64,000 bases of DNA from Lujinxingia vulgaris (lineage in GTDB: Bacteria > Myxococcota_A > Bradymonadia > Bradymonadales > Bradymonadaceae), in contig NZ_VOSM01000007.1 of the NCBI RefSeq assembly GCF_007997015.1, positions 186,001 to 250,000 of the forward strand. Direction: 5' to 3'. Under the pieces are notes generated by a model, which saw nothing but the letters and a program-made list of their open reading frames with translations, did not search any database and had not been told where the DNA came from. Position numbers and translations under genes: made by a program. Shown piece after piece: positions 37,971 through 50,457 of this stretch (the stretch's first letter is position 1; each line of letters begins with the position of its first letter).

Positions 37971-40154
37971 TCAGAAGATCCAAAGACCGTTGACCGCCGC
38001 GTGGTTATCCGTCCAGGTGACCCCCGGTCCGGTAAAGGGCTGCCAGCGGGGATCGAGGGCTTCAAGTGCTTCTGTTTTCTTTGCGTCGCGGGTGAGCACG
38101 CCCCAGGTGGAGGCGACGCGCCCCTCGGCGATCTCCTGATCGCTTAAATGAACATCGTCGACAACCCGCAGCTCCAGATTATGGGCGTCGGCCAGCCCGC
38201 GCAGCACCGGGATAAGATCGAAGTAACGGTTGGAGATATGGACCGCGATCATCCCATCCTCGCCAATGCGCGAGAGGTAGAGCTCAAAGGCCTCCACGGT
38301 CAGCAGGTGAATGGGGATAGCGTCGGAGCTGAACGCATCGATGATGAGCATCCCGTAAGGGTTGCCGGCGTCGCGTTGCTGGAGCTGAATGCGAGCATCA
38401 CCGGCGACATAGCTCAGCTCGGCGGATGGCGAGCGGGCGACGTTGCCAAAGCCTTTCGCCGCCTCGATCACGACCGGGTCGAGCTCATAGAAGGTCAGCG
38501 AGTCTTCGGGCTCGGCGTAGCAGGCGTGCGAGCCCAGCCCCAGCCCGATCACCGCCAGGCGGCGAGGGGTGACGTGGCTGCGGTAGATCTCAAAGAGGCT
38601 GCCCATCGGTCCGCGCAGATCGTAATAGTTCTGGGGAGTGCAGCCTTCATCTTCGATCAGGGCGTGGCCGTGGAAGGTTCCGCCGTGGATCATGCGGTAC
38701 TCCGTATCGGACTTCAGGATCTCGACGACGCCGTAGAAGGTGCGCTTCTTGAAGACCGTGTCGTATTCCACGCTGACCAGTGAGGCGGCCACGAAGATGC
38801 CCAGAAGTCCAAGTCCGAAGCGGGCCGGCCGCTCCACCTGGCTGTAGGCGATGACCGCCGGGACGGCCAGGAGCACGAAGCTAAAGACATCGGCGTGGGC
38901 GATCTCACTGCGCTTGAGCAGCCACACGCTCCCCAGCATCAGCGCGGTGGCCACAAAGGGCGCGGCGCGCTTCCAGGGGCGGTCCGGATCGGCCAGGTCG
39001 GCTGCTGACTGCGGTCGCAGCGCGCAGGCCAGAATCAACACCAGGGGGTACTCCCAGATGTTGGTAAAGAGCAGCGGGGCGAGCAGGGTATTGAAGACCC
39101 CGCCGAGCAGACCGCCGATGGACATGTAGAGGTAAAAGCCGGTCAGGTATCTGGCCGAGGGGCGGCTGGCCGCCAGACGTCCGTGCAGCACCAGGGTGAC
39201 CAGGGCAAAGAAGACCACGTGCAGCGGCAGGAGCAGCCAGGCGGGGTTGGTCGCCCCCATCATCCAACCGATCAAAAGCGCCGTTCCCAACAAGCTCATC
39301 ACTCGCCCCAGCAGCGGCAGGTTGAGCTTGATGGAGGAGAAGACCACGATGAACGAGGCGATGAAGATCGCCAGCGGGATCACCCAGAGCAGCGGAAAGG
39401 CGGCCACGTCGGTGGTGATGTAGGTGGTCACGCCGAGCATCAGGCTCGACGGAACAAAGGCATAGAGGATCCACAGGCCTTTCTGACGCGAGGTGGGCGC
39501 GGGGGCGTCCAGCTCGGCGTCGGCGGGGAGCGCCGATGGTGATTTGCCCCGGTAGTCCGGCGAGGCCTTCAGGGTCATGATCCCGCAGATGGCGAGCAGG
39601 ATGGCCAGCATCACAAAGGCTGCGCTCCACCCAAAGGCCTGCTCGCGCACGCCGAAGAGGGGCTCAACAATGAAGGGGAAGGCCAGCAGTGCCAGCAGGC
39701 TGCCGGCGTTACTGGCCGCGTAGAGGAAGTAGGGGTCGTGGGCGCGGGGGTGATCCTGGCGCGCAAACCAGGCCTGCAAGAGTGGCGAGGAGGTGGAGAG
39801 CGCCATAAAGGGAAGCCCCACCCCCAGCCCCAGCGCGGCTACAAGCCAGAGCACGGGTTGATGCACCAGCCACTCGCTGGAGAAGTCCATGCGGTTCATG
39901 CTCAGCGGCAGGGCGACCACCGCCGCGCCGAGCAGCCCCAGCTGCAGCAAAAGCTGCGGGAGCGCGCGCAGCCGGGAGATGCCGTGGGCCCACAGATAAC
40001 CCAGGAGCAGCACCGCCTGAAAAAACATCATGCAGGTGTTCCACACCCCGGGGGTGCCGCCGAGAAAGGGCAGCAGCATCTTGCCGGCCATCGGCTGGAC
40101 CCCGAAGAGCAAGAGCGCGCTCAAAAATATCGTCAGCGTGAACACGACGACCAT
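37971..40154 (-). CDS. Fused MFS-like membrane protein and spermidine synthase-like domain
   Basis: 727 aa. Residues about 1-500 contain ten or more hydrophobic helices of the permease half found in fused MFS/spermidine synthases (e.g. LLLFGVQPMAGKMLLPFLGG, MALSTSSPLLQAWF). The C-terminal 220 residues are spermidine-synthase-like: VIGLGLGSHACYAEP (SAM-type Gly loop), YELDPVVIEAAKGF, and IIDAFSSDAIPIHLLT, where the catalytic Asp lies. The start at 40154 has GAGG 5 bases upstream; a longer frame adds 30 Pro/Arg residues. The role is probably polyamine synthesis or transport at the inner membrane, but it has not been shown for most fusions. Confidence 0.85.
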   Translation of the reverse strand: MVVVFTLTIFLSALLLFGVQPMAGKMLLPFLGGTPGVWNTCMMFFQAVLLLGYLWAHGISRLRALPQLLLQLGLLGAAVVALPLSMNRMDFSSEWLVHQPVLWLVAALGLGVGLPFMALSTSSPLLQAWFARQDHPRAHDPYFLYAASNAGSLLALLAFPFIVEPLFGVREQAFGWSAAFVMLAILLAICGIMTLKASPDYRGKSPSALPADAELDAPAPTSRQKGLWILYAFVPSSLMLGVTTYITTDVAAFPLLWVIPLAIFIASFIVVFSSIKLNLPLLGRVMSLLGTALLIGWMMGATNPAWLLLPLHVVFFALVTLVLHGRLAASRPSARYLTGFYLYMSIGGLLGGVFNTLLAPLLFTNIWEYPLVLILACALRPQSAADLADPDRPWKRAAPFVATALMLGSVWLLKRSEIAHADVFSFVLLAVPAVIAYSQVERPARFGLGLLGIFVAASLVSVEYDTVFKKRTFYGVVEILKSDTEYRMIHGGTFHGHALIEDEGCTPQNYYDLRGPMGSLFEIYRSHVTPRRLAVIGLGLGSHACYAEPEDSLTFYELDPVVIEAAKGFGNVARSPSAELSYVAGDARIQLQQRDAGNPYGMLIIDAFSSDAIPIHLLTVEAFELYLSRIGEDGMIAVHISNRYFDLIPVLRGLADAHNLELRVVDDVHLSDQEIAEGRVASTWGVLTRDAKKTEALEALDPRWQPFTGPGVTWTDNHAAVNGLWIF

Positions 40155-40356
40155 AACAACCTCATGCGGGAGCGGCGCCCGGCGGGGCGGCCGTTGAAGC
40201 GGGGGGGGACTTGCACACGAGCCTGGCCGGTGAGCGTCGGGCAAAACCAGCGGGGCTCGAAGTCTGAGACCTTAACACGCCATAAAGGGGCGATGAAGCG
40301 CCCGGACCACCGGCCGGGCCGTGCACATCCACCCGTCGGCGCAACGCTAAAACGAC

Positions 40357-40388
40357 GAGAGCCCGCCACTGGTAGATGGCGGGCTCTC
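40357..40388 (-). terminator. Terminator-like hairpin downstream of the Flp pilin gene
   Basis: Arms GAGAGCCCGCCA and TGGCGGGCTCTC make a 12-bp stem with an eight-base loop. Only a short T-run (GTCGTTTTAG) follows on the minus strand, so the call is moderate. Confidence 0.65.
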
Positions 40389-40431
40389 TGCCCGAAGCAC
40401 CGAAGTGCTTCAGGTCGCGATCAGGCGTCGA

Positions 40432-40638
40432 TCAGCCGGTCGGGCGGCTGGAGAAGTCGACGTTGGTCTGCACGTCGGTGTTCGCTTCCTGGAACTTCTT
40501 AGCGACCGTGCCACCGAAGGCCTTCACGATCATGATCACGAAGCAGGCGATGAGCACGAGCAGGATGATGTACTCGGTGGCGGTGGCGCCGTCTTCGTCG
40601 TTGTGCAGCGAGATGAACAGGTTCTTGACGTTTTCCAT
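40432..40638 (-). CDS. Flp/Fap-type pilin
   Basis: 68-aa type IVb pilin subunit. It has a short basic/acidic leader, MENVKNLFISLHNDEDGA, and cleavage is expected after Gly, before ATATEYIILLVLIACFVIMI, which has the mature Glu5 and a hydrophobic assembly helix. The tail is hydrophilic. The ATG at 40638 has GGAGG 8 bases upstream. The prepilin peptidase 2.6 kb away could process it. No TadA ATPase, CpaB/C secretin or TadB/C is in the window. Confidence 0.9.
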   Translation of the reverse strand: MENVKNLFISLHNDEDGATATEYIILLVLIACFVIMIVKAFGGTVAKKFQEANTDVQTNVDFSSRPTG

Positions 40639-40844
40639 CGGGGGTGCCTCCCAGGGATTTGGCCTGCTTATCGACAGGCCGGTTTGTGAAGATTCACTCG
40701 ACGCGCTGTTTGGGCGCTTCGGGTGAATATTACAGCAACGAGTGTGCCAGGTGTTGAAAAAAAGTGAAACAAGGTGATTCGGTGCAACTTTGAGCCCGAA
40801 GTGTGCCAAGCTGGCACGATCCTCGGGATCGAGTCCCCACGACC

Positions 40845-41051
40845 TCAGACCGCAGGGTGGGCCAGCCACCACACGAGGAAGTCGCGGTAGGCTTTGACGT
40901 AGACCGCCGTCGAGATCAACGCGATGGTCGCGCCAATCGAGATCAGCGAGAAGATGATCAGGTACTCGGTGTACGCCACGCCGCTCTCTTCGTGATGAAG
41001 ACGCGCCAGGGCATCAACCAGCCTACCTTTGATGTGAGTCATCGCGTTCAT
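40845..41051 (-). CDS. Second Flp-like pilin or pseudopilin
   Basis: 68 aa, with GAGG 5 bases before the ATG. The pattern MNAMTHIKGRLVDAL ... HHEESGVAYTEYLIIFSLIS fits a type IVb pilin: cleavage after Gly, then TEY with the conserved Glu and a hydrophobic helix ending in aromatic residues (FLVWWLAHPAV). It diverges from the neighbouring Flp gene in the tail and has its own 206-bp upstream gap, suggesting a minor pilin with separate expression. Confidence 0.85.
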   Translation of the reverse strand: MNAMTHIKGRLVDALARLHHEESGVAYTEYLIIFSLISIGATIALISTAVYVKAYRDFLVWWLAHPAV

Positions 41052-41396
41052 GGGATCCTCAAGTCGGTGATCCGGTCAGTGCATCGCACCCTCAAAGCCC
41101 ACCTGCCGGCAGCTTTTTGCGATGGTGCGGAGTGCGGGGACGTTCAAGACGTTACGTATGTGGCGAGCCCGGGTCAAGCTGGCCTGCGATTGAGGCCGGA
41201 GATCGAAGACAGAGCGCGGACTGCCACACTGCCCCTGATGAAGGTGCAAGGAGTGGGCCAGAGTGAGGCCGGGGCGAAATCTCATCGCCGGTCGGCCTGT
41301 TTGACAGCAGCGAGGCGCGCAGACTACACCCGCCGGGCTTCATGCGCCGGTAAAGGGTGAGCTGCGTGTGATGATCGATACAAAGCGAGGGTGAAG
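41052..41396. other. Divergent intergenic region between pilin and mfd
   Basis: About 345 bp shared upstream of the minor pilin (-) and mfd (+). It must contain promoters for both. I find no additional gene with a credible start, and no clear operator. Confidence 0.4.
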
Positions 41397-45014
<3,618 letters not shown>

Positions 45015-45023
45015 GGTGTGCCC

Positions 45024-46025
45024 ATGAAGATGATGAACGCGAAGAAAACGATGGTGGGGATGATGGTTGGCGGGGCGCTTCTCGTGGCGTGTGCGCCTCA
45101 AAAGCCTTCGGCCGAAGGCGATGCGCCGCGCCAGGAGCGCGCTGAAGACGGCGCCCCGGGCCAGGATCAGGTGGTCGCCCGGGTCAACGGTGAGGCCATC
45201 ACCCGCGCGGAGTTTGAGCGGCGCATCGAGAGCCTGGCTCCCCACGCCCGCGCTCGGCTGCAGTCGCCGGAGCAGCGCGAAGACTTTTTGAAGAGCGTGG
45301 TGCAGTTCGAGGTGATGGCCGACGCCGCCGAAGAGGCCGGCCTCGGAGAGAGCCCGCAGGTGCGCCACGCCATGCGTGAGGTGATGGTGCGCCTGATGCT
45401 CGCTGAACAGCTGCGTGAGGAGGGCGGGGCGGCCGTTGGTGACGAGGAGCTGCAGGCCTATTACGACGCGCACCGCGCCGACTTTGCGCGGCCCGCGCGC
45501 CGCATGGTCTACGAGCTTGTGGCCCAGACCCGCGAGGAGGCTGAGCGCCTGCGCCGCCGCTTTGTCGAAGAGGCCTACCCCACCACGCAAGAGGCGCTCA
45601 ACGCCTTTGCGGAGCTCGCCGGGCAGTACTCCTTCGATCGCAAAACGGGCGACCGCAGCGGGGCGCGCGGCTGGGTGGAGGCTGGCCAGCCGGTGGCCGG
45701 CGCCGAGACGATGTTTGAGACACCGGTCGGCCAGGCCTCAACGCCCTATGAAGATGAGCGAGGCTGGGTGGTGGCGTTTGTGGCCGAGGAAGAACCCGCT
45801 CGCCAGCCCGCGTTGAGCGAGGTGGAGCGCGAGCTGCGCACCCGCGTGCTCGAAGAGAAAAGACGCCGACTTCGCACCGAGCTTGTGGAGCGCTTGATGG
45901 CCGAGGCCACCATCGAGATCGATGAAGATGTACTCGCTACTGTCACCCCCCCCCAGCCCGAGCTCCCCACTCGCCTGCGCGACCTTCCGCGCCTTCCGGT
46001 GCGCGACCAGGGCGCGGGCGACTGA
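45024..46025 (+). CDS. PpiC-type peptidyl-prolyl isomerase lipoprotein
   Basis: 333 aa. The signal ends in a lipobox (LLVAC), so the protein is lipid-anchored after LspA cleavage. A Gln/Glu/Pro linker leads to a SurA-N-like helical part (VVARVNGEAITRAEFERRI) and a parvulin/PpiC domain (about 155-265) with YSFDRKTGDRSGARGWVEAG and a degenerate active site. The C-terminal helix is Arg/Glu-rich. The ATG at 45024 is chosen (AGGG 7 bases upstream). Adjacent to surA, it is probably a second periplasmic chaperone for outer-membrane proteins. Similar pairs occur in other deltaproteobacterial relatives. Confidence 0.85.
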   Translation: MKMMNAKKTMVGMMVGGALLVACAPQKPSAEGDAPRQERAEDGAPGQDQVVARVNGEAITRAEFERRIESLAPHARARLQSPEQREDFLKSVVQFEVMADAAEEAGLGESPQVRHAMREVMVRLMLAEQLREEGGAAVGDEELQAYYDAHRADFARPARRMVYELVAQTREEAERLRRRFVEEAYPTTQEALNAFAELAGQYSFDRKTGDRSGARGWVEAGQPVAGAETMFETPVGQASTPYEDERGWVVAFVAEEEPARQPALSEVERELRTRVLEEKRRRLRTELVERLMAEATIEIDEDVLATVTPPQPELPTRLRDLPRLPVRDQGAGD

Positions 46026-46078
46026 GCCGTCCGCGCGCCATGATTGACGTTTAAAGATACCCATTGAGAGCATGCGTT

Positions 46079-47071
46079 ATGAGTCGATTCACCCTGCTGC
46101 GAACCTTTCTGCTGGCTGTGCTGGCCTTTGCCGGCGCCGGCGTCATCAGCGCGGCTGTGCCCGTGACGGCCCAGGCCGCGATCATCGATCGGGTGGTGGC
46201 CCAGGTGAACGATGAGATCGTCACGCTCTATGAGCTCGAAAAAGAGGCGCGCACCTACCTCGTGCAGCAGGGGCGCAGCGCGCGGGTGCTCGACAACCCG
46301 GAGCGCCGCGAGGAGGTGCTGCAGGAGGTGCTCGACGATCTGGTGAATCGCCTGTTGATCAACCAGGCCGCCGCCGAGGTCGGGGAGTCGATCAGCGATG
46401 AGGAGGTCAACGACTGGATGCGGACTCTGCGCCAGCAGCAGGGGCTCGACGAGCAGCAGTTCATGCAGATGGTGGCCCAGTACGGCATCGACTTTGAGAC
46501 CTACAAAGAGGTCGTGCGCGACAACCTTTTGCGCATGCGCATGGTCAGCTTAAGCGGTCGCAGCGCCACGGTGGCAGACTCCGAGATCGACTCGATCTAC
46601 CGCCGTCGTCACGGGTCCTCGGGCAAAGAGCGCTTCATTCGCGTGCGCCACATCCTCGTAGAAGTCGACGGGGAGGGTGAGACCGCCGAGGAAGCCGCGC
46701 GTCAGCGCGCCTCCGAGCTCCGGGCGATGGTCGAGCAGGGCGCCGACTTCGCGGAGGTTGCCCGCCAGCACAGCGAAGGCCCGGGCAAAGATCAGGGCGG
46801 GATGCTCGGTGAGTTTCGCCGCGGCCAGCTCGAATCCACCTTTGAACAGGCCGCGTTCTCCATGGAGCCCGGCCAGCTCTCGGAGCCTGTGCGCACGCCT
46901 TTCGGTTACCACATCATTGAAGTGGTCGAGAGTGAGGAGCGCGTCGCCCGGGCCGCCGCCGAGCAGCGCGCCCGCATCCGCGCCGAGCTTCAGGAGCAGG
47001 AGATGAACCGCCAGATCGAAGCCTACCTTCAGACCCTTCGCGCCAAAGCCTATGTCGATGTCCGCTACTGA
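46079..47071 (+). CDS. surA: Periplasmic chaperone SurA-like peptidyl-prolyl isomerase
   Basis: 330 aa. The signal peptide (FLLAVLAFAGAGVISAA, cut near AQA) is followed by IIDRVVAQVNDEIVTLYELE, the canonical SurA N-terminal strand-helix. One parvulin domain (about 180-285) contains IRVRHILVEVD, ARQHSEGPGKDQGGMLGEFR and TPFGYHIIEVVE. E. coli SurA has two parvulin domains, so this is the shorter form. The gene overlaps pdxA, as the surA-pdxA order in E. coli predicts. Confidence 0.92.
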   Translation: MSRFTLLRTFLLAVLAFAGAGVISAAVPVTAQAAIIDRVVAQVNDEIVTLYELEKEARTYLVQQGRSARVLDNPERREEVLQEVLDDLVNRLLINQAAAEVGESISDEEVNDWMRTLRQQQGLDEQQFMQMVAQYGIDFETYKEVVRDNLLRMRMVSLSGRSATVADSEIDSIYRRRHGSSGKERFIRVRHILVEVDGEGETAEEAARQRASELRAMVEQGADFAEVARQHSEGPGKDQGGMLGEFRRGQLESTFEQAAFSMEPGQLSEPVRTPFGYHIIEVVESEERVARAAAEQRARIRAELQEQEMNRQIEAYLQTLRAKAYVDVRY

Positions 47072-48059
47072 TAGCCCCGCAACACCTGTGCGCCTGGCGC
47101 TGACCATGGGGGACGCCGCCGGCATCGGGCCGGAGGTGATCGTCAAGACCCTGGCGCACCTCGACGCCACGCAAAGCCCCATTGAGGCGGTGGTCTACGG
47201 CAGCAACGAGGTGATGCGCCAGGAGGCCCGGGCGCTCGGGTACACCGGGGCGATCGAGGTGGTGGAGGTGGGGCCGGAGCTCGATTTTTCAAAACGCCCG
47301 GTGGGAAGGCTCGACCGACGCGCGGCGCTGGTGCAGTGGCGCGCGCTGCAGCGTGCGATGGAAGACGTCGACCAGGGCCGGGCCGACGCGATTGTGACCG
47401 CCCCCTGGAACAAAGCCCTCTTCGAGCTGGCCGAGATGCCCGTGGTCGGCCATACCGAGGTCTTGCAGGCCCATTATGGTCAGGATCGGGTGGTGATGAT
47501 GCTCGGTGGAGAGCGCCTCAAGGTGGCGCTGGTGACCACGCACGTGGCGCTCTCGGAGGTCAGCCAGCGCCTCAGCGCTCCCCTGCTTCGGGAGATCTGC
47601 GCGGTGACGCTGGCCGGGCTCAAGGAGCGTTTTGGCGTGGCGCGGCCGCGCCTGGCGGTGTGTGGTTTAAACCCCCACGCCGGCGAACGCGGCCATATGG
47701 GCGATGAGGAACTCCTGTGGATCGACCAGGCCGTCGCCGATCTGGACCGGGAGTTCTCCGACGCCGAGATCAGCGGTCCCTGGCCTGCGGACACCCTCTT
47801 TGCGAAGTTCCGCGGCGAGGGAATGCCTTATGATGCCGTGATCTGCATGTACCATGATCAGGGGCTTATCCCCTTGAAATTGCTGCACTTTGGGGAGTCC
47901 GCGAACATCACCCTGGGGCTTCCCATCATCCGAACTTCCGTGGATCACGGCACCGCCTACGACATCGCCGGGAAGGGGGTGGCCGACGCCGGATCGATGA
48001 TCTACGCCACCGAGTTGGCTGCAAAGATGGTGGCTCGCGTCCGCGGAGGGGTTTTTTGA
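47052..48059 (+). CDS. pdxA: 4-hydroxythreonine-4-phosphate dehydrogenase
   Basis: Metal-dependent NAD enzyme of pyridoxal phosphate synthesis (335 aa). Motifs: LTMGDAAGIGPEVIVKTLA (N-terminal), IVTAPWNKALFELA, VVGHTEVLQAHYG (metal His), GLNPHAGERGHMGDEE, CMYHDQGLIPLKLLHF (metal His) and GLPIIRTSVDHGTAYDIAGKG. The start lies within the surA 3' end; an ATG six bases downstream is equally possible since neither has a clear Shine-Dalgarno. PLP made here is needed by the aminotransferases in this window. Confidence 0.96.
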   Translation: MSMSATDSPATPVRLALTMGDAAGIGPEVIVKTLAHLDATQSPIEAVVYGSNEVMRQEARALGYTGAIEVVEVGPELDFSKRPVGRLDRRAALVQWRALQRAMEDVDQGRADAIVTAPWNKALFELAEMPVVGHTEVLQAHYGQDRVVMMLGGERLKVALVTTHVALSEVSQRLSAPLLREICAVTLAGLKERFGVARPRLAVCGLNPHAGERGHMGDEELLWIDQAVADLDREFSDAEISGPWPADTLFAKFRGEGMPYDAVICMYHDQGLIPLKLLHFGESANITLGLPIIRTSVDHGTAYDIAGKGVADAGSMIYATELAAKMVARVRGGVF

Positions 48060-48859
48060 GCTCCTCCTCTTCGGGCGCCGAGCCCTCTCCAGCACCGACA
48101 GTTCGCGTCGAGCAGCGCGGCCCGGTCTGGGTGGTGACCATCGACCGCCCCGCCAGCCGAAACGCCGTCGACCGCCCCACCGCCGCGCAGCTGGTGGAGG
48201 CCTTTGAGACCTTCGAGCGCCGCGATGATCTGCACGTGGCCGTGCTCACCGGCGCCGGCGACACGTTTTGCGCCGGCGCCGACTTAAAAGCCTTTGCCGA
48301 AGGCCGGGGAAACCGCCTTGAGCCCGATGGACCCGGGCCGATGGGCCCTACCCGCATGATGCTCTCAAAACCCGTGATCGCCGCTGTGGAAGGGTATGCT
48401 GTGGCCGGTGGGCTGGAGCTTGCCATCTGGTGCGACCTTCGGGTGGCCGCCCGCACTGCCATCTTCGGGGTGTTTTGCCGGCGCTTTGGCGTGCCGCTCA
48501 TCGACGGCGGTACCCTGCGCCTGCCGCGGCTTATCGGGCAGAGTCGGGCGATGGAGATGATCCTCACAGGTCGGCCCCTCGACGCCGGGGAGGCCCATCA
48601 CTGGGGCCTGGTCAACCGCCTCACCGCCCCCGGTGAGGCGCTCGCTGAGGCGGTGCGTTGGGCGGAGCAGATCGCCGCCTTTCCCCAGACCTGCCTGCGC
48701 TCCGACCGCCGCTCCATGCTCGAGCAATGGGGTCTGGATGAGCCCCGGGCCCTGGCCCGGGAGTTTGAGCTCGGCCAGCCCGCGATTAGATCTGAAGCAG
48801 AGCGGGGCGCGGCCCGCTTCGCCCGTGGCGAGGGGCGTCGGGGAAGTTTCGAGGACTGA
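48056..48859 (+). CDS. Enoyl-CoA hydratase/isomerase (crotonase) family protein
   Basis: 267 aa. A TTG start overlaps the pdxA stop (TTGA) with GGAGG just upstream, giving translational coupling. The N-terminal Ser/Pro-rich stretch is followed by WVVTIDRPASRNAVDRPTAA, the oxyanion-hole segments FCAGADLKAFA and AVAGGLELAIWCDLRVAA, and the late DAGEAHHWGLVNRL. The first catalytic Glu of hydratases is kept (GGLEL). The second, usually in FGQPE/FGLPE, is replaced (FGVFCRRFGVPLIDGG). The reaction may therefore be isomerase or other crotonase chemistry. Confidence 0.9.
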   Translation: MSSSSSGAEPSPAPTVRVEQRGPVWVVTIDRPASRNAVDRPTAAQLVEAFETFERRDDLHVAVLTGAGDTFCAGADLKAFAEGRGNRLEPDGPGPMGPTRMMLSKPVIAAVEGYAVAGGLELAIWCDLRVAARTAIFGVFCRRFGVPLIDGGTLRLPRLIGQSRAMEMILTGRPLDAGEAHHWGLVNRLTAPGEALAEAVRWAEQIAAFPQTCLRSDRRSMLEQWGLDEPRALAREFELGQPAIRSEAERGAARFARGEGRRGSFED

Positions 48860-48963
48860 GCGCGGTTGGTTCAGCGGCCAACCTCGCGGCGATCGCCGGG
48901 CAGGTTCCACCGGCCTTTTGTCCCCTTCTTGAAGCATGTTGATTTACCCAGAGGCAAAGACGT

Positions 48964-50457
48964 ATGGCGCAGCAAGCGAGCGCATTTGAGTTGGAAGACC
49001 GCATCCGCGGCGCGTTGAAAAAACGCGGCGGTGTGGCCACCGTCGGCGATGTCGCCGCCGAGACCGGCCTCCCTTATGAGGAGACCGAGATCGCCATGCG
49101 CAAGATGCTCGAGCTCTACCAGAGCCATCTCGACGTCGATGACGATGGCAACCTCCTCTACCGCTTCGACCCGGGGATGAAGGCCCGCGGCTACCAGAAG
49201 GGGCGGCGCTGGTACGATTTTAAGAAGAAGGCCTGGGCGGCGTTCACCTGGATCTTCAAGGTCTCGATCATGGTGGTGCTCATAGGCTACACGGCCACCT
49301 TCATCCTGCTCCTGCTGGCGCTGGCCATCGCTGGTATCGCCGCGGCGACCTCGCAGGATAACGACGATTTGGGCGATGTCTTTTTGCTGCCGGTGTACCT
49401 GATCGCGCGCATCCTGGAGACGGTCTTCTGGATCAGCTGGTTCAGCGACTTCGGGGGAGGGCGGCGGCGCCGAAGGCGCCCGCGGCGCAAGGTGGAGCGC
49501 CCCAAAGTCCCGCTCTACAAGCGCATCTTCCAGTTTGTTTTTGGACCCGAGCTCACCCGCGACGAGCTCGCCGCGGAGCGCGCCTTTGCGCGCTTTGTGC
49601 GCGCACGCCAGGGGCGCATCACCGCCGCCGACTGGGCCTCCCGCACCGGCCTTAGCCTGGAAGAAGCCGACCAGGCCCTGACCGCCGCCACCGTGCGTTT
49701 TCGCGGAGACATCGACGTAGCCGCCGACGGCACACTGATCTACCGTTTTGACGATCTGCGCGTGACCAGCGAGGCCGGCGCCGACGATCGCCTGCAGCCG
49801 CCCAAACCCATCTGGACGCGCAAGGTCACCGTGCCGCCGCTCACCGGCAACAAGGGCTCGACCAACACCTGGATCGCGATCTTCAACACCTTCAACCTGA
49901 TCATGGGCGCCTTTATCCTGGGCGGTGTCACCGGGTTGAGCACCGGGGTGTCGGTGGTGCTGGGGGTGATCCCGGTGCTCTTCAGCCTGATGTTTTTTGC
50001 GATCCCCCTGGGCCGCCGCTTCGCCCGCGGGGGCAAGCTGCGCCGAGCGAAGCGGGAGAATGAGCGCCGCGAGCTCATCGAGGCCGTCTATCTCTCGGCG
50101 GCCACCGACGGGGTCGCCAGGCCGGTCGACGCCAAAATCTTTGAGACGCACCCCCGCGGCGACGAGATCTTTGCGGACTTCGATGGCGAGATCCGCGTCG
50201 AAGACGACGGCCGCACCCTCTACCTCTTCCCCGAGGTCGCCCGGCAGCTGGGGGCGGCCGAGAGCGCGCGTCAGCGCGCGGCCGACCAGGTCGTCTTCGG
50301 CCAGACGATCTTCTCCAGCGATGAAGAGACCCTGAGCATGGCCGACGCCGAGATGCTGGAGTTCGACCGTAAGCTGGCTCGCGAGCTCGGCGGCGCCTCG
50401 ATGGTGGAGTTTGAGTGGGAGTCGATGGAAGAGAGCGCGACCGTAGGAGCCTCATGA
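48964..50457 (+). CDS. Membrane protein with three repeated small DNA-binding-like modules
   Basis: 497 aa, family not recognised. Three copies of a module with a helical, winged-helix-like part followed by a strand motif of DxDG-type occur: LDVDDDGNLLYRFD (56-69), IDVAADGTLIYRFD (250-263) and IRVEDDGRTLYLF (410-422). Between them are two hydrophobic regions (about 88-160 and 300-350), so the modules are probably cytosolic and separated by membrane hairpins. A basic patch (RRRRRRPRRK) follows the first. The first module has GGVATVGDVAAETGLPYEET, like a helix-turn-helix. It overlaps pssA by 4 bp (ATGA), implying coupled translation with lipid synthesis. Confidence 0.7.
   Translation: MAQQASAFELEDRIRGALKKRGGVATVGDVAAETGLPYEETEIAMRKMLELYQSHLDVDDDGNLLYRFDPGMKARGYQKGRRWYDFKKKAWAAFTWIFKVSIMVVLIGYTATFILLLLALAIAGIAAATSQDNDDLGDVFLLPVYLIARILETVFWISWFSDFGGGRRRRRRPRRKVERPKVPLYKRIFQFVFGPELTRDELAAERAFARFVRARQGRITAADWASRTGLSLEEADQALTAATVRFRGDIDVAADGTLIYRFDDLRVTSEAGADDRLQPPKPIWTRKVTVPPLTGNKGSTNTWIAIFNTFNLIMGAFILGGVTGLSTGVSVVLGVIPVLFSLMFFAIPLGRRFARGGKLRRAKRENERRELIEAVYLSAATDGVARPVDAKIFETHPRGDEIFADFDGEIRVEDDGRTLYLFPEVARQLGAAESARQRAADQVVFGQTIFSSDEETLSMADAEMLEFDRKLARELGGASMVEFEWESMEESATVGAS

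Noticed and set aside
41052-41396. Additional gene in the pilin-mfd gap
   Set aside because: Short frames lack ribosome sites and look random.
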